This document shows, piece by piece, positions 17,369-26,485 of a stretch of DNA of 64,000 bases. This DNA comes from Bacillota bacterium (lineage in GTDB: Bacteria; Bacillota; Clostridia; Acetivibrionales; DTU013): contig JAEZYU010000012.1 of the NCBI GenBank assembly GCA_023418915.1, forward strand, positions 58,752 to 122,751, written 5' to 3'. The position numbers were made by a program, and so were the translations under genes. The notes under the pieces were generated by a model. That model worked only from the letters and a program-made list of their open reading frames with translations. It was not told the origin of the DNA and made no database searches. How positions within the stretch are numbered: the stretch's first letter is position 1; each line of letters starts with the position of its first letter.

Positions 17369-17644
17369 AACACAGAAAATCTTCAACAAATAACTCTACC
17401 TTCGTGACAAAAAGTTATGCAACGGGTTTTTCGGGATTTCTTTGAAATCGGACAACAGAAATCTCAAAAGCCGTCTGGGAAGTGAGTCTTCTTCCGAAAA
17501 AGTACCAGTATCGAAAAGTGCCGGTCTGAAATAGTATTAGTTGTGAAATGTATAAGCTTTATAAGCAAAAGCATGAAAAGCAGCAAAAAAGGTACCTGTA
17601 TAATAAGGTACCAGATTCGCATCGTATCACTTGCTCCAATTATT

Positions 17645-17910
17645 GTATATGTCACTCATCATCTGTGGGACTTTCCATATTAGCGATATCTGTAAATAGT
17701 TTGACAGTTTCCAGATGATGGTACACAATTCACCGTCCATGGGGCTTTTCATAATGGCGGTACCTATAAATGGTTTAACACCGCCCGAATCATTAGCACC
17801 GTCGGAATCATAAGTGCTGCTTACCCCAAATGTACATCACTCATCATCTGTGGGACTTTCCATATTAACGGTATCTGTAAATGGTTTAGCAGTTTCCAGA
17901 GGATGGTACA
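17645..17910 (-). repeat. Decayed tandem duplications of the SPFH gene 3' end
   Basis: On the minus strand, after the SPFH stop codon, the sequence that encodes the protein tail recurs. Blocks 17721-17830 and 17909-17995 share TGGCGGTACCT and a long match around CACCGTCGGAATCATAAGTG. Blocks 17645-17720 and 17831-17908 are near-identical to each other (TCATCATCTGTGGGACTTTC) and more distantly related to the first pair. The gene-distal block still reads VSSTYDSDGA...PFIGTA...SPMDGE in the tail's frame. Confidence 0.8.
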
Positions 17911-18912
17911 TCACTCACCGTTCGTGGGATTTTCCGAATTGGCGGTACCTGCAAACGGTTCGGCACCGTCGGAATCATAAGTGCTACTTACCCCGGATGC
18001 AGGCATCTGGATAAGGGGTATGGAATCACCGCCTGCAACTACGCCCGGATATTGTCCGTCCCATCTGTCAATAGCCCTTTCCTGGTTCTGCAGCTCCTTA
18101 TACTTCAGCAGCTCGCCGGTGATGCTCTGTGTCACCTTTCTGTTGAATTCCTCTATGCCTTCACCTTCAAGGATCTTTGCCTGTTTCTCTGCTTCGGCTT
18201 CAAGTATTTTGGCCTGTTTGTCGGCTTCTGCCCTCTTCACCTGCTGCTGAGCTTCCAGAGCCTGCTTCTCAAGTGTATAACGCTGCGTTTCCACCTGCTT
18301 CTCTGCTATCTGCTTCTGTTCTATAGCTTGCTTATATTCAGGCCTGAAGTCAATGTTCACAAGCGAAACATTCTCAAGTATTATGTCATTTGCCAGCAGC
18401 TGTGCTGCGACATCGTTATTCACATCATTTGTGATCTTTTCGCGATTGTTCAGTATCTCTGCGACATTGTACTTACCTGTATGCGTTTTGATTGCATTAA
18501 GTGTAAGAGGTATGACTTTTTTGTCTGCATAATCCAGACCTATGGTCTGGAATATTTTCGGCGCCCTTTCGGGTGAAATATGGTATGTTACCACCGCAAG
18601 TATGAAAACATCCTGCAAATCCTTGCTGGCTGACGTTATAGGGTTGTCGACATCGATCCATTCCACCTTTTGCGTCCTTGCCTCCATTGTTTTTACTGTC
18701 TGCACAAACGGCAGCTTTACATAAACCCCTTCTCTTCGTACCGACGATGATACAGATCCCATCGTGACCGTTATTCCAACATATCCTGCAGGAACAGACC
18801 CGACCGTTGATGTAAAGATAATTATCAAAGCAACGATCAAGGCTCCCCACTTCAGTAGTTTCGGAAGTGACTTGGCAACTCTGGGATTTTTATTGATATT
18901 CACAACTTCCAT
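17911..18912 (-). CDS. SPFH/Band 7 (prohibitin-like) membrane protein
   Basis: 333 residues from the ATG at 18912; a TTG five codons earlier also opens the frame. One membrane helix is at about 20-42 (WGALIVALIIIFTSTVGSVP) and the SPFH domain at about 45-215 (GYVGITVTMGSV...ILENVSLVNIDFRPEYKQAIEQKQIAEKQ split across it), followed by a coiled coil (about 210-270; repeated Glu-Ala-Glu-Lys-Gln patterns) and a short Ser/Gly/Asn-rich tail. Such proteins form ring-like oligomers on membranes and recruit proteases or lipids. The gene stands alone. Its leader carries a hairpin CTCAATCC-GGAA-GGATTGAG (18949-18968), and its 3' end is duplicated downstream. Confidence 0.92.
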   Translation of the reverse strand: MEVVNINKNPRVAKSLPKLLKWGALIVALIIIFTSTVGSVPAGYVGITVTMGSVSSSVRREGVYVKLPFVQTVKTMEARTQKVEWIDVDNPITSASKDLQDVFILAVVTYHISPERAPKIFQTIGLDYADKKVIPLTLNAIKTHTGKYNVAEILNNREKITNDVNNDVAAQLLANDIILENVSLVNIDFRPEYKQAIEQKQIAEKQVETQRYTLEKQALEAQQQVKRAEADKQAKILEAEAEKQAKILEGEGIEEFNRKVTQSITGELLKYKELQNQERAIDRWDGQYPGVVAGGDSIPLIQMPASGVSSTYDSDGAEPFAGTANSENPTNGE

Positions 18913-19129
18913 TTTTCTGACCCCCAACTCTTATTTTCCTAACTTTTTCTCAATCCTTCCGGATTGAGTTTTTCATAAGTCAGTTAACACTATCCTCTTA
19001 TTAGTTTGACTATGAATAAATAAGCATAACTATTTACTGAACATTTTACGTCATCACAGTCAAAAAAGTTTATTATTTGTTTGGATTTGTAGTGTCTTAC
19101 AGTTTGCGGAGATTGTCCTTGTATTTGCC

Positions 19130-19663
19130 TCAGCCTCTCCCGGGCAGCTTTTCAGGTTCACCATAGTCCGTTCCAAAGGTGTCAACAGTCACCTTCGACA
19201 TGCGCTGGTCTTCACGAGGCCTGTCACTGTAGTCTTTCTTTGCTCCGACTATCCTGTCGGCCTCCTCCATTCCTTCGATCACCCTGCCGAATGCTGCATA
19301 CTGCCCATCGAGATGCGGCGCCTGTTCCACCATAATAAAAAATTGCGATCCTGCGGAATCAGGTCTTGCAGACCTGGCCATAGAAATGACTCCTCTGTCG
19401 TGCTTGAGATGATTATCAAAACCGTTTCCAGAAAACTCACCTTTTATCGAATAACCGGGACCACCCATCCCGGATCCCTCAGGATCTCCTCCCTGTATCA
19501 TGAAGCCGGGTATGACCCTGTGGAATATTAGCCCGTCATAAAATCCACTCGCAGCCAGTGATATGAAATTTCTCACCGTGTTTGGAGCGGTGTCAGGATA
19601 AAGCTCCAGCTTTATTATATTGCCGTTTTCCATCTCGATCGTTGCAACAGGATTCTGTGCCAT
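19130..19663 (-). CDS. Cyclophilin-type peptidyl-prolyl cis-trans isomerase
   Basis: 177 residues, the compact bacterial cyclophilin form. FHRVIPGFMIQGGD carries the catalytic Arg, and SQFFIMVEQAPHLDGQYAAFGRVIEG holds the Phe/Trp pocket region (Phe/His positions present). No signal peptide, so cytoplasmic. AAAGGAGG is located 7 bases before the ATG. Upstream is another dispersed-repeat fragment. Confidence 0.95.
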   Translation of the reverse strand: MAQNPVATIEMENGNIIKLELYPDTAPNTVRNFISLAASGFYDGLIFHRVIPGFMIQGGDPEGSGMGGPGYSIKGEFSGNGFDNHLKHDRGVISMARSARPDSAGSQFFIMVEQAPHLDGQYAAFGRVIEGMEEADRIVGAKKDYSDRPREDQRMSKVTVDTFGTDYGEPEKLPGRG

Positions 19664-19781
19664 ACTATTGCCTCCTTTAATAATAGATTTTTACATTTTA
19701 AGCTAATTCACTAACTCAAAATATCATATAATATTATTTCATACAAAGCAAAATGTAAACCATGTCGGATATGCCGCAATA

Positions 19782-19838
19782 ACGCATCGTTCAAACTAAA
19801 ATTTTAGTTTGCATATAATTTTAGTTGCCTCTTCCCAT
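19782..19838 (+). repeat. Dispersed repeat fragment with internal palindrome
   Basis: AATAACGCATCGTTCAAAC is followed by the 16-bp perfect palindrome AACTAAAATTTTAGTT (19797-19812 region) and a second half-site TAATTTTAGTTG. The same head sequence occurs at 8138 and 61899, but the stem differs in sequence while staying palindromic. Confidence 0.5.
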
Positions 19839-19874
19839 CTGATTAATTCAGGCTTAACTATGCTTTAGTGGTCA

Positions 19875-21026
19875 TTATTCTATTGCGCCGTATATTTCAA
19901 AATTCAGTTTTACGTCCGCTCTGAATTCGACATCACCATACACTTCCCCCCAGTCAACAGATTTCCAGTATTTATTATGATATGCCCTGACCATTTCACC
20001 AAACCCAACAGGATCGGAGCCTGCACTTTGCAGGTATCGCAGAAGATCCAAAATCTGCTTTTCAATATCTTTTGAGACCGTCTCCTCCAGCTTTCTTTTC
20101 TCTTCATTTATGATGAGTCTGTTTTCTCCCGAATACTCGTCCACAAGTGCGGTCAGCTTTAGCGATATACCGATCACAGGCGTCTCACCTTCAGTATTTA
20201 TGCGGATCCTTCTGTCAGAATCCCTTACCCTTGCAGCGATCCCTTGTTTTATAACCTTCTCGTTTTCATTCGGCGTTTTCCCATCATAAATATATTCAAA
20301 ATGTTTATTCATCCCCATGAGTGCATTTAGAAGCATCGTCTGCTTAACATCGATCTCTCCGACCATTTTATCGCCGTCCATTATGGCAGAGCCTATTATT
20401 TCGATATCCTTATCGTCATACCTAATATAAGGTAAAACGGGATCTATCGTACCGGAATGGTAAAGTATACTCATCCTGTATATCCTTGTCTCGGGAGCAG
20501 CTGCTCTGCGGTGGGCATCCCTGAGCAAATCAGCCATATAATATGCCGGTCTTGGCTTGTTTGTATATTCCAGATTAAGCTCCATCATTTCTTTCGGGCT
20601 TCCCTTTACAATAGCTACATTTGCCAACATGGGATTTTCCGGGTTCCGGATAAATACCTCAATATATTGGTAAACACCTTCTTTCCGTGCCATATCCTCC
20701 GAGAAAAAAATATGCTGCACCTTGCCCCCCTGGAGCATCTTCCCTGCTTTATTGCGCAGCAGCTCTCTTGAACCCCTGACAAGTGTTTCTGAGGTGGTGT
20801 GCAGTATTTCGGCACTTTCTTTTGCATCAGGAGACACAACAGGAGACGTCATCGATATGAGCAGATTTTCATCCTTATCATATTCGAGTCCAAACTGCAT
20901 TATAAATCCGATCTCCTCATACAGCTTCATATCCCAGCAGCCTGTCTGAAGCAGAATGATTGGAATAAACATACCTAAGCAAATGTATCTCAGAACCATT
21001 AACACTTTAACTCCATCCCTTTGCAT
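19875..21026 (-). CDS. gerAC: Spore germinant receptor subunit C (GerAC/GerKC family lipoprotein)
   Basis: 383 residues. The N-terminal signal has lipobox LLQTGC, so the Cys at about residue 28 is lipidated and the protein sits on the outer face of the spore inner membrane. WDMKLYEEIGFIMQFGLEYD is the start of the Ger(x)C domain 1, and the C-terminal domain ends with IYGAIE. It forms the germinant receptor with A and B subunits encoded upstream. The ATG has AAGGAG nine bases before it; that ribosome site lies in a triplicated 18-bp unit. The A-B-C order matches gerA-type operons; the symbol is generic because receptor type cannot be told. Confidence 0.93.
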   Translation of the reverse strand: MQRDGVKVLMVLRYICLGMFIPIILLQTGCWDMKLYEEIGFIMQFGLEYDKDENLLISMTSPVVSPDAKESAEILHTTSETLVRGSRELLRNKAGKMLQGGKVQHIFFSEDMARKEGVYQYIEVFIRNPENPMLANVAIVKGSPKEMMELNLEYTNKPRPAYYMADLLRDAHRRAAAPETRIYRMSILYHSGTIDPVLPYIRYDDKDIEIIGSAIMDGDKMVGEIDVKQTMLLNALMGMNKHFEYIYDGKTPNENEKVIKQGIAARVRDSDRRIRINTEGETPVIGISLKLTALVDEYSGENRLIINEEKRKLEETVSKDIEKQILDLLRYLQSAGSDPVGFGEMVRAYHNKYWKSVDWGEVYGDVEFRADVKLNFEIYGAIE

Positions 21027-21027
21027 A

Positions 21028-21111
21028 CACTCCGTCTCCTTTTACTTTCTGCTCTTCGATTCCTTTTGCATGCACTCCGTCTCTTTTTACTCTCACTCCG
21101 TCTCTTTTTAC
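21028..21111 (-). repeat. Triplicated ribosome-binding segment with a 9-codon micro-ORF ahead of gerAC
   Basis: The 18-mer GTAAAARGAGACGGAGTG (minus strand) occurs at 21028-21045, 21073-21090 and 21094-21111. The first contains the gerAC ribosome site. The second is followed by ATG and codons for MQKESKSRK, stop (21071-21042), which mimics the gerAC start MQRDGV; its TAA touches the AAGGAG of gerAC. The region lies between the gerAB stop at 21117 and the gerAC start. Confidence 0.8.
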
Positions 21112-21116
21112 CTGTT

Positions 21117-22253
21117 TTACGTATCCCTTTTCTTTCCCGCAATCTCCTTTTTCTTTCCGGCTGTATCTTCCGTCCCGCAGACTGTTCCTTTCTTCCTGAT
21201 AAACGAAAGGAAGAGACAGAGTACAAAAAACATACCTGTTCCTGCTCCTATCAGCTTCGTTAATTCAAAAAAGAAAATCATCTGGTTGGTGTCTCTGGGC
21301 AAATGAGCCAGCAGTTGTATTACAACAAAAAAGATAAAAAAAAGCAGCTTTGTTTTTTTTAGCCCAAACACCTTCATGGCTCCGTCAAAGGAACCAAATA
21401 TGTAATTTCTTAAAGAACAGGCCATAGGTATGAACCATATGGCAATTATATAAATATCTACACGCTCAAATACAGAAGCATTATATAGTCTGGCAAGCCT
21501 GAAAAATGGTGCTGACAGTACATTTAGAAAATTTTGTCCCATGATTGCAACAGAAGCGGCCACAGCCGCCAGCAGGAAAACCAAACTGGCCAGACTCGCA
21601 CCAACATACCATTTAGTAACCTTTTTTCTGTCTGTGATGTATGGATAAAAAAAGGCAATCAGCTCAAATCCACTGAAGGCAAAGAAACCCGATCTCATTC
21701 CGGTCAATATCCTGCCTATACCGGCTTCACCAACCGGCAGCAGGAAAGTCGGCCTGAACTCCTTGTAAAGCAGAACCAGGAATATATCTACAACAAAATA
21801 GCTGATTAATGTAAGAAAGAAAAATCTGCTCATGCTCTTAAGGCCATACCACACAAGGTAAAAGGAGGGAATCGTAAGCAGTGGAGTCAATACCCACGAA
21901 GGAGTTTGCTGCAGAAGTGTGCTTCTGATGATATAGTTGAACAGACTGCAGCCAGAAGCCGTAGCTGCGGTCATATATAAAACAAGCAGTGCATTGATAC
22001 AGGTGCCGACAACTTTCCCAAATAGATAGTGGTTGATATCATATATTCCCTTATCATAATACCGTTTGAGCAACAATGCGATCAGCATGCTGAAAATAAT
22101 AATAAGCACCGCTGTGATAATCAGCGATATCCAGCCATCATGCCCAGTATCCTTTGAAAGGTGCGTTGGAAGCGTTAGTACTGTTATACCGGTTTGTGAT
22201 ACAAATATTATCAAAGCCAGCTGAAAAGACTTTATGTTGTTACTTCCCTGCAT
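21117..22253 (-). CDS. gerAB: Spore germinant receptor subunit B (GerAB family, APC-type membrane protein)
   Basis: 378 residues with about ten hydrophobic helices, e.g. QLALIIFVSQTGITVLTLP (first helix) and FFAFSGFELIAFFYPYI. This is the GerAB/Spore_permease family of the amino acid-polyamine-organocation fold, which binds the germinant. The C-terminus is a Lys-rich tail (GKKKEIAGKKRDT), probably cytoplasmic. The start overlaps the end of gerAA by 14 bases, and GAGGAAAG precedes it, so the two are translationally coupled. Confidence 0.95.
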   Translation of the reverse strand: MQGSNNIKSFQLALIIFVSQTGITVLTLPTHLSKDTGHDGWISLIITAVLIIIFSMLIALLLKRYYDKGIYDINHYLFGKVVGTCINALLVLYMTAATASGCSLFNYIIRSTLLQQTPSWVLTPLLTIPSFYLVWYGLKSMSRFFFLTLISYFVVDIFLVLLYKEFRPTFLLPVGEAGIGRILTGMRSGFFAFSGFELIAFFYPYITDRKKVTKWYVGASLASLVFLLAAVAASVAIMGQNFLNVLSAPFFRLARLYNASVFERVDIYIIAIWFIPMACSLRNYIFGSFDGAMKVFGLKKTKLLFFIFFVVIQLLAHLPRDTNQMIFFFELTKLIGAGTGMFFVLCLFLSFIRKKGTVCGTEDTAGKKKEIAGKKRDT

Positions 22254-23706
22254 TGGGCTTTCCTCTCGTCTTGTTTTTCGTTTTTGTTATCGAAGGCCGT
22301 TTTGTCATCTTTTGTAACGGTAGTCTTAAAAATGTATCCTTGATATCTTCAGCCACAACGGGGGCAAAAGGCTGAAAATACGGCTGACCCAGCGAATCCA
22401 TGCTTGTCAGATTAAAAACGGCCATGCTGAATACCATCATGATTCCAATCATCCCAAAAGCAGAGGCCGCAAGACTGAAGGCAAACCGGAGTATCCTGGT
22501 GGCCATAGCCATATCAAAGGATGGCATCACATAGGATGCGACAGCTGAGGCGCCTACAACAATAATAAGTATATTGCTGACGATCCCGGCTTCGACTGCG
22601 GCCTGTCCTATAACTATACTTGCAAAAACACTGACAGCAGTTCCTATATATGTGGGCAGACGTATAGCCGCCTCCCGGATCATTTCAACTATGATCTCAA
22701 GTATGAGCACCTCAAGGATCGGCGGAAACGGCACCTTTGCCCTTGACTCTGCCATTGTTAACAGCAGATCCAACGGTACCATGAAGTAATGAAATGATGT
22801 GATCGCAATGTATATCGACGGAAGCATCACAGCTAAGGCAAAGGCCAGCATACGGATCATCCTCAGAAAGGAGCCGTGTATCCAGTAAGTGCTATAATCA
22901 TCCAGCGCCTGAAAAAATGCGATAAAATTCACCGGAGCTATCAGTACTACAGGAGTGCCTTCCTGCAGCACAACTATCTTGCCTTCCAGGAGAGAAGAAA
23001 AAGCCCTGTCAGGTCTTTCTGTCGACAAAAACTGGGGAAATATGGAGTTAGGATGCGCAACGATGCTTTCCTCTATGTATCCAATAGCAGGGAGTCCATC
23101 CAGTTCAATTTTACTTATCTTACTGTAAAGGCTGTTTACTATATCCATATTTGCAATACCGTCGATATACGCCAATGCGATTTTTTGCCTCGTCTGGGTG
23201 CCCAGCACAGCAGTTTTGAATTTAAGCCTGTCATTTTTGATTCTTCTTCTCAGTAATGAAAGGTTTGTGTCCAGCGATTCTATAAACCCAGCATGAGGTC
23301 CGCGCACGTTTTTTTCAGTAACCGGCTCTTCGATGCTTCTTTTTTCGGTATCCAGCTTTACACAGGCCACTGCATGAGGGAGCAGGTCACATACAAATAC
23401 ACAGCTGCCGGATAAGATGGCCTCTATCACTTTATCGGACCCAAAGAGCAGTTTTTCCTCGGCAAAGGGCAGGTTTTTTATACTTCTTTCATCAGACAAC
23501 TGCTCAAGCGTCATTGAAACTATTGGTCTGATAAAGTCACGCTGCATAACAGCTTTGTCGACAAGGCTTTCGATATAAAGAAAAAAAGCTTCATATTTGG
23601 ATTCCACATAAATTGTCTTCTGCACTATATCAGGACAGTCCCGAAGCTTTCCCCTGATAAACCCAGAATCGATTACATCCTTTTGCGGGATTTTTGCCCT
23701 TCGCAT
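22240..23706 (-). CDS. gerAA: Spore germinant receptor subunit A (GerAA family)
   Basis: 488 residues from the ATG at 23706 (AGGTG six bases upstream); a GTG three codons earlier is the alternative. The N-terminal soluble half is the GerA domain (FVCDLLPHAVACVKLDTEKR, then FIESLDTNLSLLRRRIKNDRL). The C-terminal half has four to five helices (YIAITSFHYFMVPLDLLLTM, FASIVIGQAAVEAGIVSNIL). These match the conserved GerAA core. The Lys/Arg-rich end (KRPSITKTKNKTRGKPN) is cytoplasmic. It is first in the operon; I could not identify a confident sigma-G promoter upstream. Confidence 0.95.
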   Translation of the reverse strand: MRRAKIPQKDVIDSGFIRGKLRDCPDIVQKTIYVESKYEAFFLYIESLVDKAVMQRDFIRPIVSMTLEQLSDERSIKNLPFAEEKLLFGSDKVIEAILSGSCVFVCDLLPHAVACVKLDTEKRSIEEPVTEKNVRGPHAGFIESLDTNLSLLRRRIKNDRLKFKTAVLGTQTRQKIALAYIDGIANMDIVNSLYSKISKIELDGLPAIGYIEESIVAHPNSIFPQFLSTERPDRAFSSLLEGKIVVLQEGTPVVLIAPVNFIAFFQALDDYSTYWIHGSFLRMIRMLAFALAVMLPSIYIAITSFHYFMVPLDLLLTMAESRAKVPFPPILEVLILEIIVEMIREAAIRLPTYIGTAVSVFASIVIGQAAVEAGIVSNILIIVVGASAVASYVMPSFDMAMATRILRFAFSLAASAFGMIGIMMVFSMAVFNLTSMDSLGQPYFQPFAPVVAEDIKDTFLRLPLQKMTKRPSITKTKNKTRGKPNAGK

Positions 23707-23891
23707 AATGATCACCTAATAAAGAATTATTTCCGCAACACCGGCCAACTATGCAATTCCGCCGGATCCATTCACGGTATCTCAGCAGAGCCGGTAAAAA
23801 GCTTACATTAAGAATAATACTTCGATTAATAAAAAAAATTTTGTCAATAATAACCTGTAACTAAAACTGTACATGAGTATTGGAGGTTTAT

Positions 23892-24482
23892 ATGAATAGC
23901 GCAGGAAATATAAACGATCTTACACTAAAGCTTGACAAGAGAAGTGCCATAGGACACGGCAAAGCAAAAAGACTGCTTGAGCAGGGAATAGTGCCGGCCG
24001 TAGTTTACGGCAACGGAATCACATCCACTGCCGCTCAGGTAAACAAAGCTGAACTTAAAAGATTCTTAAAGACAAGCGGTAAAAACACATTATTCACAAC
24101 AGAGTTCGCCCAGGAACATGACCTTTCTGTGATCATCAAAGATATCCAGTATGACCCGGTCAACAAGGAAATCATTCATCTGGATTTCCAGTCGGTAAAC
24201 CCGCAGGAAACAGTACAGGTACAGATACCGATCAAAGTCACAGGCACAGAAATCAGTGCGAAATCCGGCAACTCGGTTATGCATCAGCTCAACGCCATAA
24301 CTGTCGAATGCCCCGCCGGCAGCATTCCGCCTTACGCAGATGCGGATATATCGTCCATGAAGCCCGGACAGAGCTTTACAGCGGCTGATTTCAAATTCCC
24401 GAATGGCATCAGGATGATAACTGAGCCACAAAAGGTAGTCCTGACAATAAAAGGCCATAAGTCAGAACCCGCATCCGAGTAG
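23892..24482 (+). CDS. rplY: 50S ribosomal protein L25 / general stress protein Ctc
   Basis: 196 residues from the ATG at 23892, with GGAGG eight bases before it. The N-terminal L25 domain binds 5S rRNA (LDKRSAIGHGKAKRLLEQGIVPAVVYG) and is followed by the TL5/Ctc C-terminal beta domain (TVQVQIPIKVTGTE), so this is the long Ctc form. It is usually non-essential and stress-linked in Gram-positive bacteria. The gene stands alone and converges on the C45-like gene. Confidence 0.96.
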   Translation: MNSAGNINDLTLKLDKRSAIGHGKAKRLLEQGIVPAVVYGNGITSTAAQVNKAELKRFLKTSGKNTLFTTEFAQEHDLSVIIKDIQYDPVNKEIIHLDFQSVNPQETVQVQIPIKVTGTEISAKSGNSVMHQLNAITVECPAGSIPPYADADISSMKPGQSFTAADFKFPNGIRMITEPQKVVLTIKGHKSEPASE

Positions 24483-24499
24483 CAGCAGTAATAATCATA

Positions 24500-24545
24500 G
24501 GGACGGTGCCGATGATCTCTTATCTGCAGTCATTCGAACCGTCCC
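24500..24545. terminator. GGGACGGT...ACCGTCCC stem between convergent genes
   Basis: An 8-bp perfect stem with a long loop, just after L25. It is the second copy of the element at 14050-14106 on this window's minus strand, including inner GCAGATA. Similar GGGACGGT hairpins are common between genes in clostridial genomes. It may act as terminator or 3' protector. Confidence 0.45.
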
Positions 24546-24687
24546 CATTATCACTGTTTCGTGTTTTAGCCGGTTTCCGGTTACATGAACCTCCGACATC
24601 AGGATTTCATAAGGTAGCAGAATAAAATAGGCACCACCTTCAGAGCCGGTGCTTTCATCAGTTCCCGTATGATTCTGCTGCAGCACT

Positions 24688-26454
24688 TCAAAAATACGCC
24701 GGAAGATTCATTCTGACCCATTGATCGCAATAATACCCGTAATGGCTTTCCGCCACTCTGTTTTTAAGGTCGAATGCAGATGCACAGCCCTCGATACGTA
24801 TTTCTTTGCTGTCACTGCTTCTGGGATTGTTCATATAGTATCCATTGTATTTGCCGTATGGTGCAAGGAAGCTGATAAGCTTTTTTGATTCCTCCAACCC
24901 GATACTTCCCTTTTCAGCCAGCGTATCATATATCTGTCGGTTCAATTCATCATACCGCCATTGTATATCATTGACCCTTTTGGCTATGATGCGGTGCGTC
25001 CAGCGGTGCATGGCAAAATATCGCATTTCCGGGATGATATAATGGTTCGATGCGACTAGTATCTCATCACTTGACTCTCTCTGAGGCGCAAAATAGAAAG
25101 TTGATGGACAGTTGCTATCACCGGTTTTATTAATATACCCAGCCTGCTCAAATGCACCTGTGTATATGACATTTTGCACCTTTTTCTTCTGATTGTAGTG
25201 ATGCCATAGCTGAAGATTGTAAGCCAGATAATCCAGTGGATAGATATAATCATTCCATCTGAACATAACTCCGTTTTGATACGGCACCACAGCATGATTT
25301 CTGATAAACTCCAGATCAGGCAGCAACGGTCTGAAGTCCTCATCTGCATACTGTGTATAATCCGGCTCCGGCCATGATGCACCTGCTTCAGCGATACAGG
25401 AGCGTCCAGTCCCGTCTGCTATTATGTACAGCCATGATACGCCTTTGGGCAGATCTGTCATCAGCTCTGCAGCATCCTCGGCACTTTTACTGTGTTGGGC
25501 GCACAGCCTTGTCATTAGAAGAGAATTTACACCGAATTCAGCAGGATCACAATTGGCGCCGGGAGACATATTCACACCAAAGGCCACACCCTTCAGATTC
25601 ATGGCGGCAATACTCCCAACCATACCTGGAGCGGCAATATTCAGAAATGGGATCGCTTCGCGTCCTGATAAAGCCTTTGCTGTGGTTTTATTTATTTCCG
25701 TCTCATTTTCCGCAGCCACAGAAGCACTAGCTTTTGCAGCATCGCTGCCCTGCGCTTGCTTCGGAGCTTTAGGATCATATATTATCAGCGCCGCCGTATC
25801 CTGAAATACACCTGCGGATGGAAATGTGAAATCTCTGCCGAAGAAGCAGCCGTTTCCGGCACTTTTCCCGCTGACGGTGAACGCATTGCACATCATTGGT
25901 ATGTCAAAATCCTCAGGCTCAATACCTGCGTCGATACGTTTAAAAAAGTTCCCGGAATATATCATGGAGCAAATGATGTCGATGCCGGTATTCAATACTA
26001 TCAGTCTCTCCAAATCGACGCGAGTCTTCGGATTGCGGCTTTTACACCCCTCATATATCCCCTGTATCTCCAGTGTTATTACCTCAGGCAGCTGCTTCCA
26101 CATCTTTTTGGACAATTCGTATATTATCTTTATTAATGCGCTTTGTATAAGCTTCATTTTTTCCAACACCTTGCTGCCTATAAAAGAAAAAACGACCTTG
26201 TCCGTGTACTCCATCATACGGGATATTTCTTCCTCTGCCATGTTCCCCATAAGATAACCTATTTCATATGGAGTACCTTCCACATAATATGCTATCTTAG
26301 GTTTTCCGGTATCATAGTTGAAGGCTGTCCTGCTTTGCGCAGTAATACCCAGCCTGCCATTATATGTAATGCTCCTGACAACTTCGAAGCCGTCCCTGCC
26401 GAAGGCTTCTGTCAGATGAATAAGGCGTCTGCCCGACGCAGTGCTTCTGAACAA
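24688..26454 (-). CDS. C45/phospholipase B-like N-terminal-nucleophile hydrolase
   Basis: 588 residues from a TTG with a strong site (GGGGGAGG, spacing 6). The pattern YEIGYLMGNMAEEEI followed by MCNAFTVSGKSAGNGCFFGRDFTFP matches the acyl-CoA:6-aminopenicillanate acyltransferase / C45 family, where a Cys after autocleavage is the nucleophile; the Cys of MCNAF (about residue 190) is the candidate. Further on, GVAFGVNMSPGANC and a C-terminal PLB-like region occur. No signal peptide is clear. Reaction could be amide hydrolysis or acyl transfer on an unknown substrate. It lies 31 bases after plsC and is probably co-transcribed with it. Confidence 0.65.
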   Translation of the reverse strand: MFRSTASGRRLIHLTEAFGRDGFEVVRSITYNGRLGITAQSRTAFNYDTGKPKIAYYVEGTPYEIGYLMGNMAEEEISRMMEYTDKVVFSFIGSKVLEKMKLIQSALIKIIYELSKKMWKQLPEVITLEIQGIYEGCKSRNPKTRVDLERLIVLNTGIDIICSMIYSGNFFKRIDAGIEPEDFDIPMMCNAFTVSGKSAGNGCFFGRDFTFPSAGVFQDTAALIIYDPKAPKQAQGSDAAKASASVAAENETEINKTTAKALSGREAIPFLNIAAPGMVGSIAAMNLKGVAFGVNMSPGANCDPAEFGVNSLLMTRLCAQHSKSAEDAAELMTDLPKGVSWLYIIADGTGRSCIAEAGASWPEPDYTQYADEDFRPLLPDLEFIRNHAVVPYQNGVMFRWNDYIYPLDYLAYNLQLWHHYNQKKKVQNVIYTGAFEQAGYINKTGDSNCPSTFYFAPQRESSDEILVASNHYIIPEMRYFAMHRWTHRIIAKRVNDIQWRYDELNRQIYDTLAEKGSIGLEESKKLISFLAPYGKYNGYYMNNPRSSDSKEIRIEGCASAFDLKNRVAESHYGYYCDQWVRMNLPAYF

Positions 26455-26485
26455 AACGAACCTCCCCCTTACATGCCATCTTGTA

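Noticed and set aside
17464..17655. A 63-codon minus-strand frame with a hydrophobic stretch
   Set aside because: It begins inside the decayed SPFH tail duplications, lacks a ribosome site and has no partner; more likely chance in AT-rich DNA.
24495..24686. A 63-codon minus-strand frame after the L25 gene
   Set aside because: It overlaps the GGGACGGT hairpin, has no ribosome site and resembles no family.
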